Assembly (NCBI GenBank): GCA_900542355.1
Contig: UQNE01000020.1
Span: forward strand, 1-31,373
Direction of reading: 5' to 3'
DNA length: 31,373 bases
Origin: an uncultured Bacteroidales bacterium
GTDB taxonomy: Bacteria; Bacteroidota; Bacteroidia; Bacteroidales; Paludibacteraceae
Below, piece after piece: positions 25,439 through 31,373 of this stretch (the stretch's first letter is position 1; every line of letters begins with the position of its first letter). Under the pieces are notes generated by a model. It did no database searches. It was not told the origin of the DNA and saw only the letters and a program-made list of their open reading frames with translations. The position numbers were made by a program, and so were the translations under genes.

Positions 25439-26302
25439 AAGCGCCTCCAAGTATCTGCCATACGCAGTCTTCATCTCCTTGCCCAGGGCGTGTACCTCGT
25501 CTGTGCTGATCCATCCGTTGCGCCAGGCTATCTCTTCTATGCAACTCACATAGAACCCTTGTCTGTTCTGTATCGTTGCGATGAAGTTACCTGCGTCCAG
25601 GAGGCTGTCGCAGTTGCCGGTGTCGAGCCATGCAAAACCGCGCCCGAAGAGTTTTACCTGCAGTGTCCCTTCCTCTAAGTACATCTTGTTCAGGTCGGTT
25701 ATCTCATACTCTCCGCGCTTACTGGGTTTCAGCACTGCCGCTTTCTCGCAAACGCTCGCATCGTAGAAGTACAACCCCGGTACGGCATACTTGCTTTTCG
25801 GTTGCTCGGGTTTCTCCTCCAGGCTCAGCACCTTGCCCGTCTTGTCAAACTCTACCACACCGTATGCCCGCGGGTCGTTTACCTCATAACCGAAGATACA
25901 AGCACCTCTCTGCCCATGGCTCACTATCGCTGCGGCTTCGCGTAGCATACCGCTGAAGCCTTGTCCGTAGAACATGTTATCGCCCAGTATCAAGCACCCC
26001 GCTTCGCCGTTGAGGAACTCTCTGCCCAACACAAAGGCCTGAGCCAATCCGTTTGGCACTTCCTGCACTTTGTACTCTAAGCGCATACCTATGCGACTAC
26101 CGTCGCCAAGCAACTCACTGAACATCGGCAGGTCGCGTGGTGTGGAGATAATCAACACCTCGCGTATCCCTGCCAGCATCAGGCTCGACAGGGGGTAGTA
26201 TATCATCGGCTTGTCGTAAACAGGCATGATTTGTTTGCTAATCGCCTTGCTCAGCGGGTACAACCTTGTCGCACTTCCGCCCGCCAAAATAATTCCTCTC
26301 AT
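25427..26302 (-). CDS. rfbA: Glucose-1-phosphate thymidylyltransferase
   Basis: RmlA/RfbA makes dTDP-glucose, the first step towards dTDP-L-rhamnose and related sugars of surface polysaccharide. The 291-residue protein has the full family length. The nucleotide-binding 'GIILAGGSATRLYPLSKAISKQ' lies at the N-terminus, and 'ILGDNMFYGQGF', 'DPRAYGVVEFD' and 'WLDTGNCDSLLDAG' follow. The other rml genes are not next to it. The C-terminal residues (Leu-Cys-Asn-Ala) are encoded by a repeat array. A promoter about 200 bp upstream is well placed to drive it. Confidence 0.97.
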   Translation of the reverse strand: MRGIILAGGSATRLYPLSKAISKQIMPVYDKPMIYYPLSSLMLAGIREVLIISTPRDLPMFSELLGDGSRIGMRLEYKVQEVPNGLAQAFVLGREFLNGEAGCLILGDNMFYGQGFSGMLREAAAIVSHGQRGACIFGYEVNDPRAYGVVEFDKTGKVLSLEEKPEQPKSKYAVPGLYFYDASVCEKAAVLKPSKRGEYEITDLNKMYLEEGTLQVKLFGRGFAWLDTGNCDSLLDAGNFIATIQNRQGFYVSCIEEIAWRNGWISTDEVHALGKEMKTAYGRYLEALCNA

Positions 26303-26504
26303 ATCGGTATATTTAGAATGTTCTTATTATAAGTTTGCTCTTCTCTTATGATTTTCCTTCGCCTTTTCCCCATGTATCATCTAAAGCATATAGCGCATAT
26401 AGAATATCCGAAATTCCTAATATATAGAATACATAGGGTATAAAATCAAGTACGCCTTCACCATTCGCAACGAGCCCCATATGGCGCACTGCGCCTTCCC
26501 GCTA

Positions 26505-26536
26505 CAAAATTACTGATTATTTTTTATATGCGCAAA
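26505..26536 (-). promoter_or_regulatory. Promoter of rfbA and downstream genes
   Basis: On the minus strand: TTTG (26533-26536), 20-nt spacer, TAATTTTG (26505-26512). Transcription would begin near 26498, leaving a leader of nearly 200 nt before rfbA that starts with a GGCGC-hairpin. Confidence 0.8.
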
Positions 26537-26702
26537 TTATTTCGCCTTTTCGACAGTCCCATTCCGCCCTTGCTTTTATTTTTACACCACTATCTATTAT
26601 TTTTTCCACATTTTTTCCTTTTCCTTTCGCTCTACTATAGTGTACTAAGAGAAAAGAATGCAGAAAATAATAACAAACTGAGGTTATTCAAATTATTTTT
26701 TG

Positions 26703-26710
26703 TACCTTTG
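26703..26710 (+). promoter_or_regulatory. Promoter -7 element of the methyltransferase gene
   Basis: TACCTTTG fits the -7 consensus. I see no clear TTTG at the expected -33 distance, so the promoter may be weak or helped by a regulator. The 12-base string GTACCTTTGCGG recurs at the other end of the cassette. Confidence 0.6.
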
Positions 26711-26739
26711 CGGCATATTTGTGGCAGTAATATATAATT

Positions 26740-26798
26740 TTGTCGGAATATATAGGTGCAATGTTTGTGGAAACATTATAATCCCGATTAGCCGACAA
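26740..26798 (+). promoter_or_regulatory. Folded leader of the methyltransferase mRNA
   Basis: Outer arms TTGTCGG (26740-26746) and CCGACAA (26792-26798) enclose a perfect hairpin, AATGTTT-GTGG-AAACATT (26760-26777). It ends 23 nt before the start codon and could be an operator or an RNA switch. Confidence 0.5.
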
Positions 26799-26821
26799 CT
26801 AACTTACGAAAGGTTATAGAA

Positions 26822-28015
26822 TTGGCATACAAAGTAATAGATCTATTCGCCGGTGTGGGCGGTTTGAGTTACGGCTTTGCACACGATGATGACTTCGAGA
26901 TAATCGCAGCCAACGAGATTTTGTTCCCAATGGCGAAAGCCTACTCTGAGAACCACCCGAAAGTGAAGATGTACAATAAAGACATCCGCGATTTTTCGAT
27001 AGACGACCTTACGCGTGATTTGGGCATTTGTAAGGGGGATGTAGATGTTGTGGTGGGCGGTCCGCCTTGTCAGGCTTATTCTACTGTCGGTAAACGCTTG
27101 ATAGACGACCCGCGCGGTAAACTATTCCAAGAGTATTATCGTATGCTGACCGAACTGCGACCTAAGGTGTTTGTCTTTGAGAATGTCAAAGGGTTGCTTT
27201 CAATGTGCGGAGGTGAATTGATACATACCATATTGAACCTATTCGGTTCTTTGGGGTATGATATGAATATCCGTTTGCTCAATGCTGCGGACTACGGAAC
27301 ACCGCAGATTCGTGAGCGGGTTATCTTGGTAGGTACTTTGTTAGGTGGTAAGTTTGAGTACCCTCGTCCGACACATTATGATCCGAATGTAGGCGTTATT
27401 CCAGGTTTGAAGCCTTATCTGACTGTAGGTGAAGCCATAGGTGACCTTCCTGTTGTCAGCAACGGTGGAGCGGCGTATGAGTATGCCTGCGAGCCGCAAA
27501 ACGACTACCAACGACTGATGCGTACCCATGCACCGAAGCAGATTATGGATCAGAATGTGTCGCAAAACGGTGAACACTTGGTCCGCTTGATGGAGGCGTT
27601 ACCCGATGGAGGTTCACCCGAGGATATTCCCGTAGAACTTCGTCCGAAAAGCGGCTTTAAGAACTGCTACTGTCGATTGTGGTGGAACCGCCCGAGTACG
27701 ACCATCACACGCAATTTGGGGTGTGTTTCTTCTTCGCGTTGTGTACACCCCAAGCAGCCCCGACCGCTGACCACTCGTGAAGGCGCACGCCTGCAAGGAT
27801 TTCCCGATGACTATATCTTCTATGGTACACGGAGCGAGAAAAATCTGCAAATAGGCAATGCCGTACCTACTTTCTTATCGTGCGCCATCAAAGATTCAGT
27901 AAAAGCGTACTTGGATAAGAACGACCACGGAACAATAATCAACGAGGAGCAGATAAGGCAGATGATTGCGGCAAGGGAACGACGACAGAAGCAACAAGAA
28001 CTGACTTTGTTTTAG
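26822..28015 (+). CDS. DNA (cytosine-5-)-methyltransferase
   Basis: A 397-residue C5 methyltransferase with the standard motif order: I 'DLFAGVGGLSYGF' (residues 8-20), IV 'GGPPCQAYS' with catalytic Cys83, VI 'ENVKG' (120-124), VIII 'QIRERV' (162-167), the target-recognition region between about 180 and 310, and X 'QIGNAVP'. It transfers methyl groups from SAM to C5 of cytosine in a specific DNA site, here most likely to protect host DNA from the endonuclease encoded downstream. The target sequence cannot be read from the protein. The start is a TTG (26822); no ATG is available between the preceding in-frame stop (26789) and motif I. The tail is Gln/Arg-rich. Confidence 0.95.
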   Translation: MAYKVIDLFAGVGGLSYGFAHDDDFEIIAANEILFPMAKAYSENHPKVKMYNKDIRDFSIDDLTRDLGICKGDVDVVVGGPPCQAYSTVGKRLIDDPRGKLFQEYYRMLTELRPKVFVFENVKGLLSMCGGELIHTILNLFGSLGYDMNIRLLNAADYGTPQIRERVILVGTLLGGKFEYPRPTHYDPNVGVIPGLKPYLTVGEAIGDLPVVSNGGAAYEYACEPQNDYQRLMRTHAPKQIMDQNVSQNGEHLVRLMEALPDGGSPEDIPVELRPKSGFKNCYCRLWWNRPSTTITRNLGCVSSSRCVHPKQPRPLTTREGARLQGFPDDYIFYGTRSEKNLQIGNAVPTFLSCAIKDSVKAYLDKNDHGTIINEEQIRQMIAARERRQKQQELTLF

Positions 28016-28066
28016 TCAGTACCGGATATATAAGTTTACATATAAGCGTAATAGGCACATATCTAT

Positions 28067-28174
28067 AGAAACCGGTCGGCAAACCAATGTATAATGATAG
28101 GATATGTGTCCCTGCTATCCGTGTTTGGAACACGGGTGGGCGGGGTATCATTATAGTTTGCCGACTAGGTTTCT
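28067..28174. repeat. 108-nt long imperfect inverted repeat
   Basis: Left arm AGAAACC, TCGGCAAAC, TATAATGATA (28067-28099) pairs with right arm TATCATTATA, GTTTGCCGA, GGTTTCT (28146-28174), interrupted by a small internal loop (GG against CTA) and a 5-nt bulge (28085-28089). At the tip is another perfect hairpin, CCGTGTT-TGG-AACACGG (28119-28135). Confidence 0.85.
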
Positions 28175-28208
28175 TGCTCCGCCCGCTTGTGTTCTTTCCT
28201 TTTTATCA

Positions 28209-28242
28209 GACCGGATAGTATGTACTATGCGGTCATTTTTTT
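28209..28242 (+). terminator. Intrinsic terminator directly before the endonuclease gene
   Basis: GACCGGATAGTA and TACTATGCGGTC form a 12-bp stem with one mismatch and a TG loop, followed by A and seven Ts. The last T is at 28242; the downstream start codon is at 28263. Confidence 0.85.
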
Positions 28243-28262
28243 ATTTATAAGTTGATAGTATT

Positions 28263-29099
28263 ATGGAAAGAAATCGTGCCGAAGGTTGGCAGCATGCAAA
28301 ACTGAGCGGACACAAGAATGAAGACCTTGTAACGCAGTTGATTTTCGACAATACCGATGTGCAACAAGAGTTGCTTCGTTGTGCAGGCAAACAAGGTAAA
28401 GTAACAGGTGTGGCGGAGGGCGGACTATGCGAGAAATCTATTCCCTCTGTATTGGATGATGAAACCAAAGCCAAGCCCGATATTCGTCTGCTGTTGAACG
28501 ACGGCAATCATGTAAATGTGTCGGTCAAGAAGAGCCTTGGCGGGCAGATGTTTTTGATAACCGTAGATAGGTTTATACGCGGATATGAAGCGCAGTATAG
28601 CCAAACAATACCGCAGCAGGTAAAGAGTGCCATCTCGATTTATTGGGGGGCTGCCGATGATATGGATGTGCTGATAGAGGAGTACGCATCGGATATAGAT
28701 TGTCCCAAGCAAGGCAAATTGCCTTATGAGAAACGCAAACATCGCTTGGTAAAGACCTCGATGGACAAGTACGATCCCCGGTTGTCTGTGGCAATGATAG
28801 AGTGGTTTCAGGAGAATATCGTCAATATATTCGATTTCTGTTTTGTACGCGGACTGGCTAAGAATGCGGAGGATTGGGCAGATGTGATTTGGTATAAGAA
28901 TATGCTCCCCGATGAGGATGACGGCGATACCCTATTTAATATGGAAACACTGCGCAAGCAAATCAGCGACGCCAAAGACAAGATTATCTATGGTAATAGG
29001 ACGGGAGACAGTACTATCCAATTGCCGTTCGGCTTTGTACAATGGCACTTGGGGCAGATGCAGTTCCACCATAAATTGAGTGATTTGAAAAGTTTGTAA
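28263..29099 (+). CDS. Probable type II restriction endonuclease
   Basis: A 278-residue soluble protein that I do not recognise as a named enzyme. Its N-terminal part looks like a PD-(D/E)XK nuclease: a helix with 'GHKNEDLVTQLIF' (Glu20), then 'KPDIRLLL' (Asp73), then a strand 'NVSVKKS' with Lys89. The usual acidic residue of the (D/E)XK half-motif is replaced by Ser87, a change known in some nucleases of this fold. The location right after a C5 methyltransferase makes a restriction role likely. The cut site is unknown. A terminator sits just upstream, which may limit expression. The gene is clearly more A/T-rich than the neighbouring core genes. Confidence 0.72.
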   Translation: MERNRAEGWQHAKLSGHKNEDLVTQLIFDNTDVQQELLRCAGKQGKVTGVAEGGLCEKSIPSVLDDETKAKPDIRLLLNDGNHVNVSVKKSLGGQMFLITVDRFIRGYEAQYSQTIPQQVKSAISIYWGAADDMDVLIEEYASDIDCPKQGKLPYEKRKHRLVKTSMDKYDPRLSVAMIEWFQENIVNIFDFCFVRGLAKNAEDWADVIWYKNMLPDEDDGDTLFNMETLRKQISDAKDKIIYGNRTGDSTIQLPFGFVQWHLGQMQFHHKLSDLKSL

Positions 29100-29156
29100 T
29101 ATGGATGCTTTTGTGTAATTATATTCTAACCACTTACTTTTAACCACCGACTATCT

Positions 29157-30245
29157 ATGCCAAAGCAAAAACGCGACAAGAATGCCGACATCAATTTCTT
29201 CGCTATCTACGAAGTATGCCTTTCGCAGGCCGCTCAGAGCAACGCTTTTCCAAAAGTGGAAGCCGATGCCGACCCGTTGGCACACGCACAACTACATTTT
29301 ACGCAGATCCTTGCGGAAAGTCCTTTGCATCTCGTAAAAGTAAAGAAACGGAAATCATCCAAAGCAAAGAAACAACAGACAGGCAATGGTGAAACAGAAG
29401 ATTGTACCCGGCTACTGAATGATATCTTGGCTGCACGCGACCATGTGTACCTGCTGCGTATCAACAACGAAAAAAGCAAATTTATCACACAACAGGATGG
29501 CGTGGAAGCCGACGGCAAGACACGCTATGAAGAGAAAAAGGTGCAGACACTTCCGTACTGCTATGTGGTAATAGACAATCGACCGGCGAAACAAGCAGGT
29601 GGCGGGATAATGCTTGCCATACAGAAAAACTCTGCCTTTGGAGACCCGGAGAATGTACGCAAGATATTAGAAGATTTTTTCAATCGAGCATTGAATGCGT
29701 ATGGTCTGCAAGCCGGCATTTCGCAATACACCAATTCTTCGGAGATGTGGAATTTTTGCCGCAGAATGTGTAATAATGGAGATACCATAAAACGCATATC
29801 CTTTGCTCTCCCAAACCAAAAGAAAGTGGCACTTCCCGCTCGTATTCCGGATAAAAACAATGTAGGTATTATCAAGCAAATGAGCAGATTGGCAGAGCAG
29901 ACAGGTGCCATCAAATCGCTTATACAATACTATTATGAGGATGTTGAGCCGAATTTGTTGGAGAAGCACGCTCAAGACTTTGTAAATGTGTTTCATGTAT
30001 GCAAATCGCAAGATTATCAACTGACGGTGGACTTTAAGAACTATGGCCCGTACCGATGCGATGAGCAAGTAAAAGTAGTCTTGCCTATGGAAGAAACGCT
30101 ACTCAATGCTTTCCGATATGGTGAAACACAAATAGAACTGGACGATCGACAGAAAATGGCACTTTATGATTGGTGTGATGAAGTGCGAGAAAAATGCAAA
30201 GAGTATGGAACTATTTCGCAAACTCCGCCCAAGCGACATCGCTAA
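29157..30245 (+). CDS. Unknown protein X of the restriction cassette
   Basis: A 362-residue soluble protein that I cannot assign to a family. It has no signal peptide or membrane helix. A Lys/Ser-rich stretch near residues 62-76 ('KVKKRKSSKAKKQQ') looks like a flexible nucleic-acid-contacting linker. The middle has a conserved-looking core ('LPYCYVVIDNRPAKQAGGGI', 'NVRKILEDFFNRAL') and the end is basic. It begins 57 bp after the endonuclease gene and overlaps the next gene, so it is probably expressed with them. It may be an accessory subunit, a DNA-binding factor or a separate defence component; none of these is shown by a motif. Confidence 0.75.
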   Translation: MPKQKRDKNADINFFAIYEVCLSQAAQSNAFPKVEADADPLAHAQLHFTQILAESPLHLVKVKKRKSSKAKKQQTGNGETEDCTRLLNDILAARDHVYLLRINNEKSKFITQQDGVEADGKTRYEEKKVQTLPYCYVVIDNRPAKQAGGGIMLAIQKNSAFGDPENVRKILEDFFNRALNAYGLQAGISQYTNSSEMWNFCRRMCNNGDTIKRISFALPNQKKVALPARIPDKNNVGIIKQMSRLAEQTGAIKSLIQYYYEDVEPNLLEKHAQDFVNVFHVCKSQDYQLTVDFKNYGPYRCDEQVKVVLPMEETLLNAFRYGETQIELDDRQKMALYDWCDEVREKCKEYGTISQTPPKRHR

Positions 30246-31002
30246 CATTCGTAGCCGCTATATAGGCGACCCCTTGTACAATGCCATAGACAGTGTGTGC
30301 CTCCCTTGGGAGGAGCAGATGCCGCATATTATGCTTTCGCCGGAAGAAATCTTTTGGTACACCGTTGTGTATATCGACTATATCAGAGAAAACCAAGAGG
30401 ATAGCGAAAAGACCTTGGGAGAATTGGCTATGCGGTGGTGGAGCGACATACGCCATACCTATCCGGAAGCGGATGAGGAGGAGTGCAAGTTGGCGGTTAC
30501 GCTGCCAATAACAACCCTTGCCGGCTGCTTGTTTGTTACGCAACATCCTCTATATGAGCGTTTGGGTAGCCTGCTTATCCGTTCGTTGAATGAAACGAAA
30601 AAGCATACAAAGGCATACCGGACACTGATTGAGGGCTATCAGCCTTACGAAGAAACTCTTGCCGATTGGCTGACCAACTATATGCCGTCCGAGCGATGGT
30701 TGTCGGATGAGATAGCGGGTATATTGGCAGCCTCTCACAATAGCCTTGAGGGGCATTTTGCTTATCTTATGGACGGACTGAGCGAAGAAGCAGCCAAGGC
30801 GTTTGATAAGGAATTACGCGAGGTTTGTACAGGTTCTGCTACCAATGTGGTTAAGTTTATCCAAAAAGAATTTCATATCCATGTAGACAGTAAAAGGTGG
30901 TTTGGAGCCTCTATCAAAGACCGGCATAAAGAACTTAGTAGATTTGGATTGGACAAAACATTTAGCACTTTCAGAAAAGCAGTTAGTAATTCATCCAAAT
31001 AG
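30205..31002 (+). CDS. Unknown protein Y of the restriction cassette
   Basis: A 265-residue, mainly helical, acidic protein that I do not recognise. Segments such as 'SPEEIFWYTVVYIDYIREN', 'EETLADWLTNYMPSERWL' and the basic C-terminal 'FGLDKTFSTFRKAVSNSSK' are noticeable, but no catalytic signature is visible. The ATG at 30205 is chosen because 'MELFRKLRPSDIANI' is a natural beginning; an ATG at 30178 is possible. Either start lies inside gene X, so the two overlap by 41 bases or more and are probably translationally coupled. This suggests that X and Y work together. Confidence 0.75.
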   Translation: MELFRKLRPSDIANIRSRYIGDPLYNAIDSVCLPWEEQMPHIMLSPEEIFWYTVVYIDYIRENQEDSEKTLGELAMRWWSDIRHTYPEADEEECKLAVTLPITTLAGCLFVTQHPLYERLGSLLIRSLNETKKHTKAYRTLIEGYQPYEETLADWLTNYMPSERWLSDEIAGILAASHNSLEGHFAYLMDGLSEEAAKAFDKELREVCTGSATNVVKFIQKEFHIHVDSKRWFGASIKDRHKELSRFGLDKTFSTFRKAVSNSSK

Positions 31003-31005
31003 GTA

Positions 31006-31094
31006 TTCCCATTCTTTCCCATTTATTCCCATAAATATCACTTGTAGGGCATAAAATAACATTGTTTTTATTCCCATTTATTCCCCTTTTGCCC
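31006..31094. repeat. TTCCC decamer repeats
   Basis: TTCCC occurs at 31006, 31016 and 31026 and again at 31071 and 31081, that is with 10-bp spacing inside each group; a related GCCC follows at 31091. The fuller unit is ATTCCCATTT. A spacing of about one helical turn suits repeated protein-binding sites. Confidence 0.7.
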
Positions 31095-31097
31095 ATT

Positions 31098-31130
31098 CGA
31101 CCTGTCTGATCAGGCGGGTCGTTCTTTTTT
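31098..31130 (+). terminator. Terminator at the end of the restriction cassette
   Basis: A 22-nt stem region beginning GACCTGTC and ending GGCGGGTC pairs throughout, with three G-T pairs and one extra C-G pair outside, followed by TTCTTTTTT. It lies 96 bp beyond gene Y. Confidence 0.8.
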
Positions 31131-31134
31131 GTAG

Positions 31135-31142
31135 TACCTTTG
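31135..31142 (+). promoter_or_regulatory. Promoter -7 element of the last gene
   Basis: TACCTTTG directly after the terminator, in the same GTACCTTTGCGG string that precedes the methyltransferase. No clear -33 element is seen. The start codon at 31301 is about 150 nt downstream. Confidence 0.6.
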
Positions 31143-31149
31143 CGGTGCA

Positions 31150-31206
31150 GTCGGGCGGACACCGACGGCGGGAGCGGAGGAGAGGTGCATGGTATCCTCT
31201 GCGCTC
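31150..31206 (+). ncRNA. Structured GC-rich leader
   Basis: This part of the leader is much richer in G/C than its surroundings. GTCGG (31150-31154) pairs with CCGAC (31162-31166), and GAGCGGAGGA (31172-31181) pairs with TCCTC-tg-CGCTC (31195-31206). It could be a cis-acting RNA element; I cannot match it to a known riboswitch class. Confidence 0.45.
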
Positions 31207-31300
31207 GGGCTGACATACACGACTCCCAAGATGTACAACAGACGGTATGGCAGAGAGACATCACAAGTCCAATTTGTTTTATTTTACAATTTTTACAACT

Positions 31301-31373
31301 ATGGCTATAAAAGAGCAAATGGCAGGGATGCCGAGTAAGGGGATGGCGGAGAAGGCTATCTTGGTAACGCCGA
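31301..31373 (+). CDS. Start of an unidentified gene (cut by window end)
   Basis: Only 24 codons are in the window, beginning 'MAIKEQMAGMPSKGMAEK'. The stretch before the ATG is strongly A/T-rich, as is usual at translation starts in this group, and the gene has a -7 element and a structured leader upstream. The short sequence has no recognisable domain. Confidence 0.55.
   Translation, partial: MAIKEQMAGMPSKGMAEKAILVTP

Larger units (their letters stand above)
26303..26821. other. A/T-rich intergenic region between rfbA and the methyltransferase
   Basis: The 519 bp hold a minus-strand promoter for rfbA, a GGCGCACTGCGCC hairpin (26483-26495), a plus-strand -7 element for the methyltransferase and its folded leader. 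A 69-codon frame at 26528-26737 is rich in Leu, Phe, His and Pro, overlaps the promoter and is probably not a gene. Confidence 0.7.

Noticed and set aside
26528..26737. 69-codon frame upstream of the methyltransferase
   Set aside because: It overlaps two promoter elements and is a low-complexity Leu/Phe/His/Pro translation of A/T-rich DNA.
28067..28174. Inverted repeat as an integron attC site
   Set aside because: The expected RYYYAAC and GTTRRRY core sites are not at the right places and there is no integrase gene in the window.

Overview
The window looks like a chromosomal segment of a Bacteroidales (Bacteroidota) bacterium. Several signs agree: promoters of the Bacteroidota type (TTTG, 20-nt spacer, TAnnTTTG) at four places; a hybrid two-component system of the kind that fuses sensor, receiver and AraC output in one chain; a large exported protein with a C-terminal domain of the type IX secretion (T9SS) kind; a surE/small membrane protein/lpxB cluster; and the near absence of Shine-Dalgarno sequences. 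No rRNA, tRNA or CRISPR array was seen. Exact genus cannot be told from the sequence alone.

Layout. (1) 2-3630, plus strand: the end of potA followed by potB, potC and potD, a polyamine ABC importer with overlapping genes, closed by a 15-bp perfect hairpin. (2) 3758-8528, plus: a long TPR protein and an outer-membrane beta-barrel protein, one nucleotide apart. (3) 8929-11715, minus: a marC, compact queG, rpiB and radical SAM/SPASM cluster. marC faces efp across a divergent promoter pair. (4) 11897-16776, plus: efp, with decayed copies of its own 3' end behind it, then a large T9SS cargo protein whose 5' leader carries five hairpin repeats, and a small exported protein. (5) 16878-19058, minus: surE, a small membrane protein and lpxB, overlapping. 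(6) 19191-26302, minus: rfbA, an orphan hybrid two-component regulator, an FKBP-like lipoprotein, a DUF4827-like lipoprotein and glmM, with a good promoter 200 bp upstream of rfbA. (7) 26822-31002, plus: an accessory cassette with a C5-cytosine methyltransferase, a probable PD-(D/E)XK-type restriction enzyme and two genes I do not recognise. (8) 31003-31373: TTCCC decamer repeats, a terminator, a structured leader and the first 24 codons of another gene.

Regions 1 to 6 look like ordinary core metabolism, envelope and secretion genes. Region 7 is visibly more A/T-rich and is the most likely place for something new. Its methyltransferase has a folded leader and its endonuclease gene sits behind a 108-nt rod-like inverted repeat and a strong terminator that ends only 20 nt before its start codon. 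The two unknown genes follow on the same strand and overlap each other. Two nearly identical promoter segments (TTTTTTGTA..CCTTTGCGG) flank the cassette. A second unusual signal is a family of 7-bp-period tandem repeats that begins exactly at the stop codons of three minus-strand genes.
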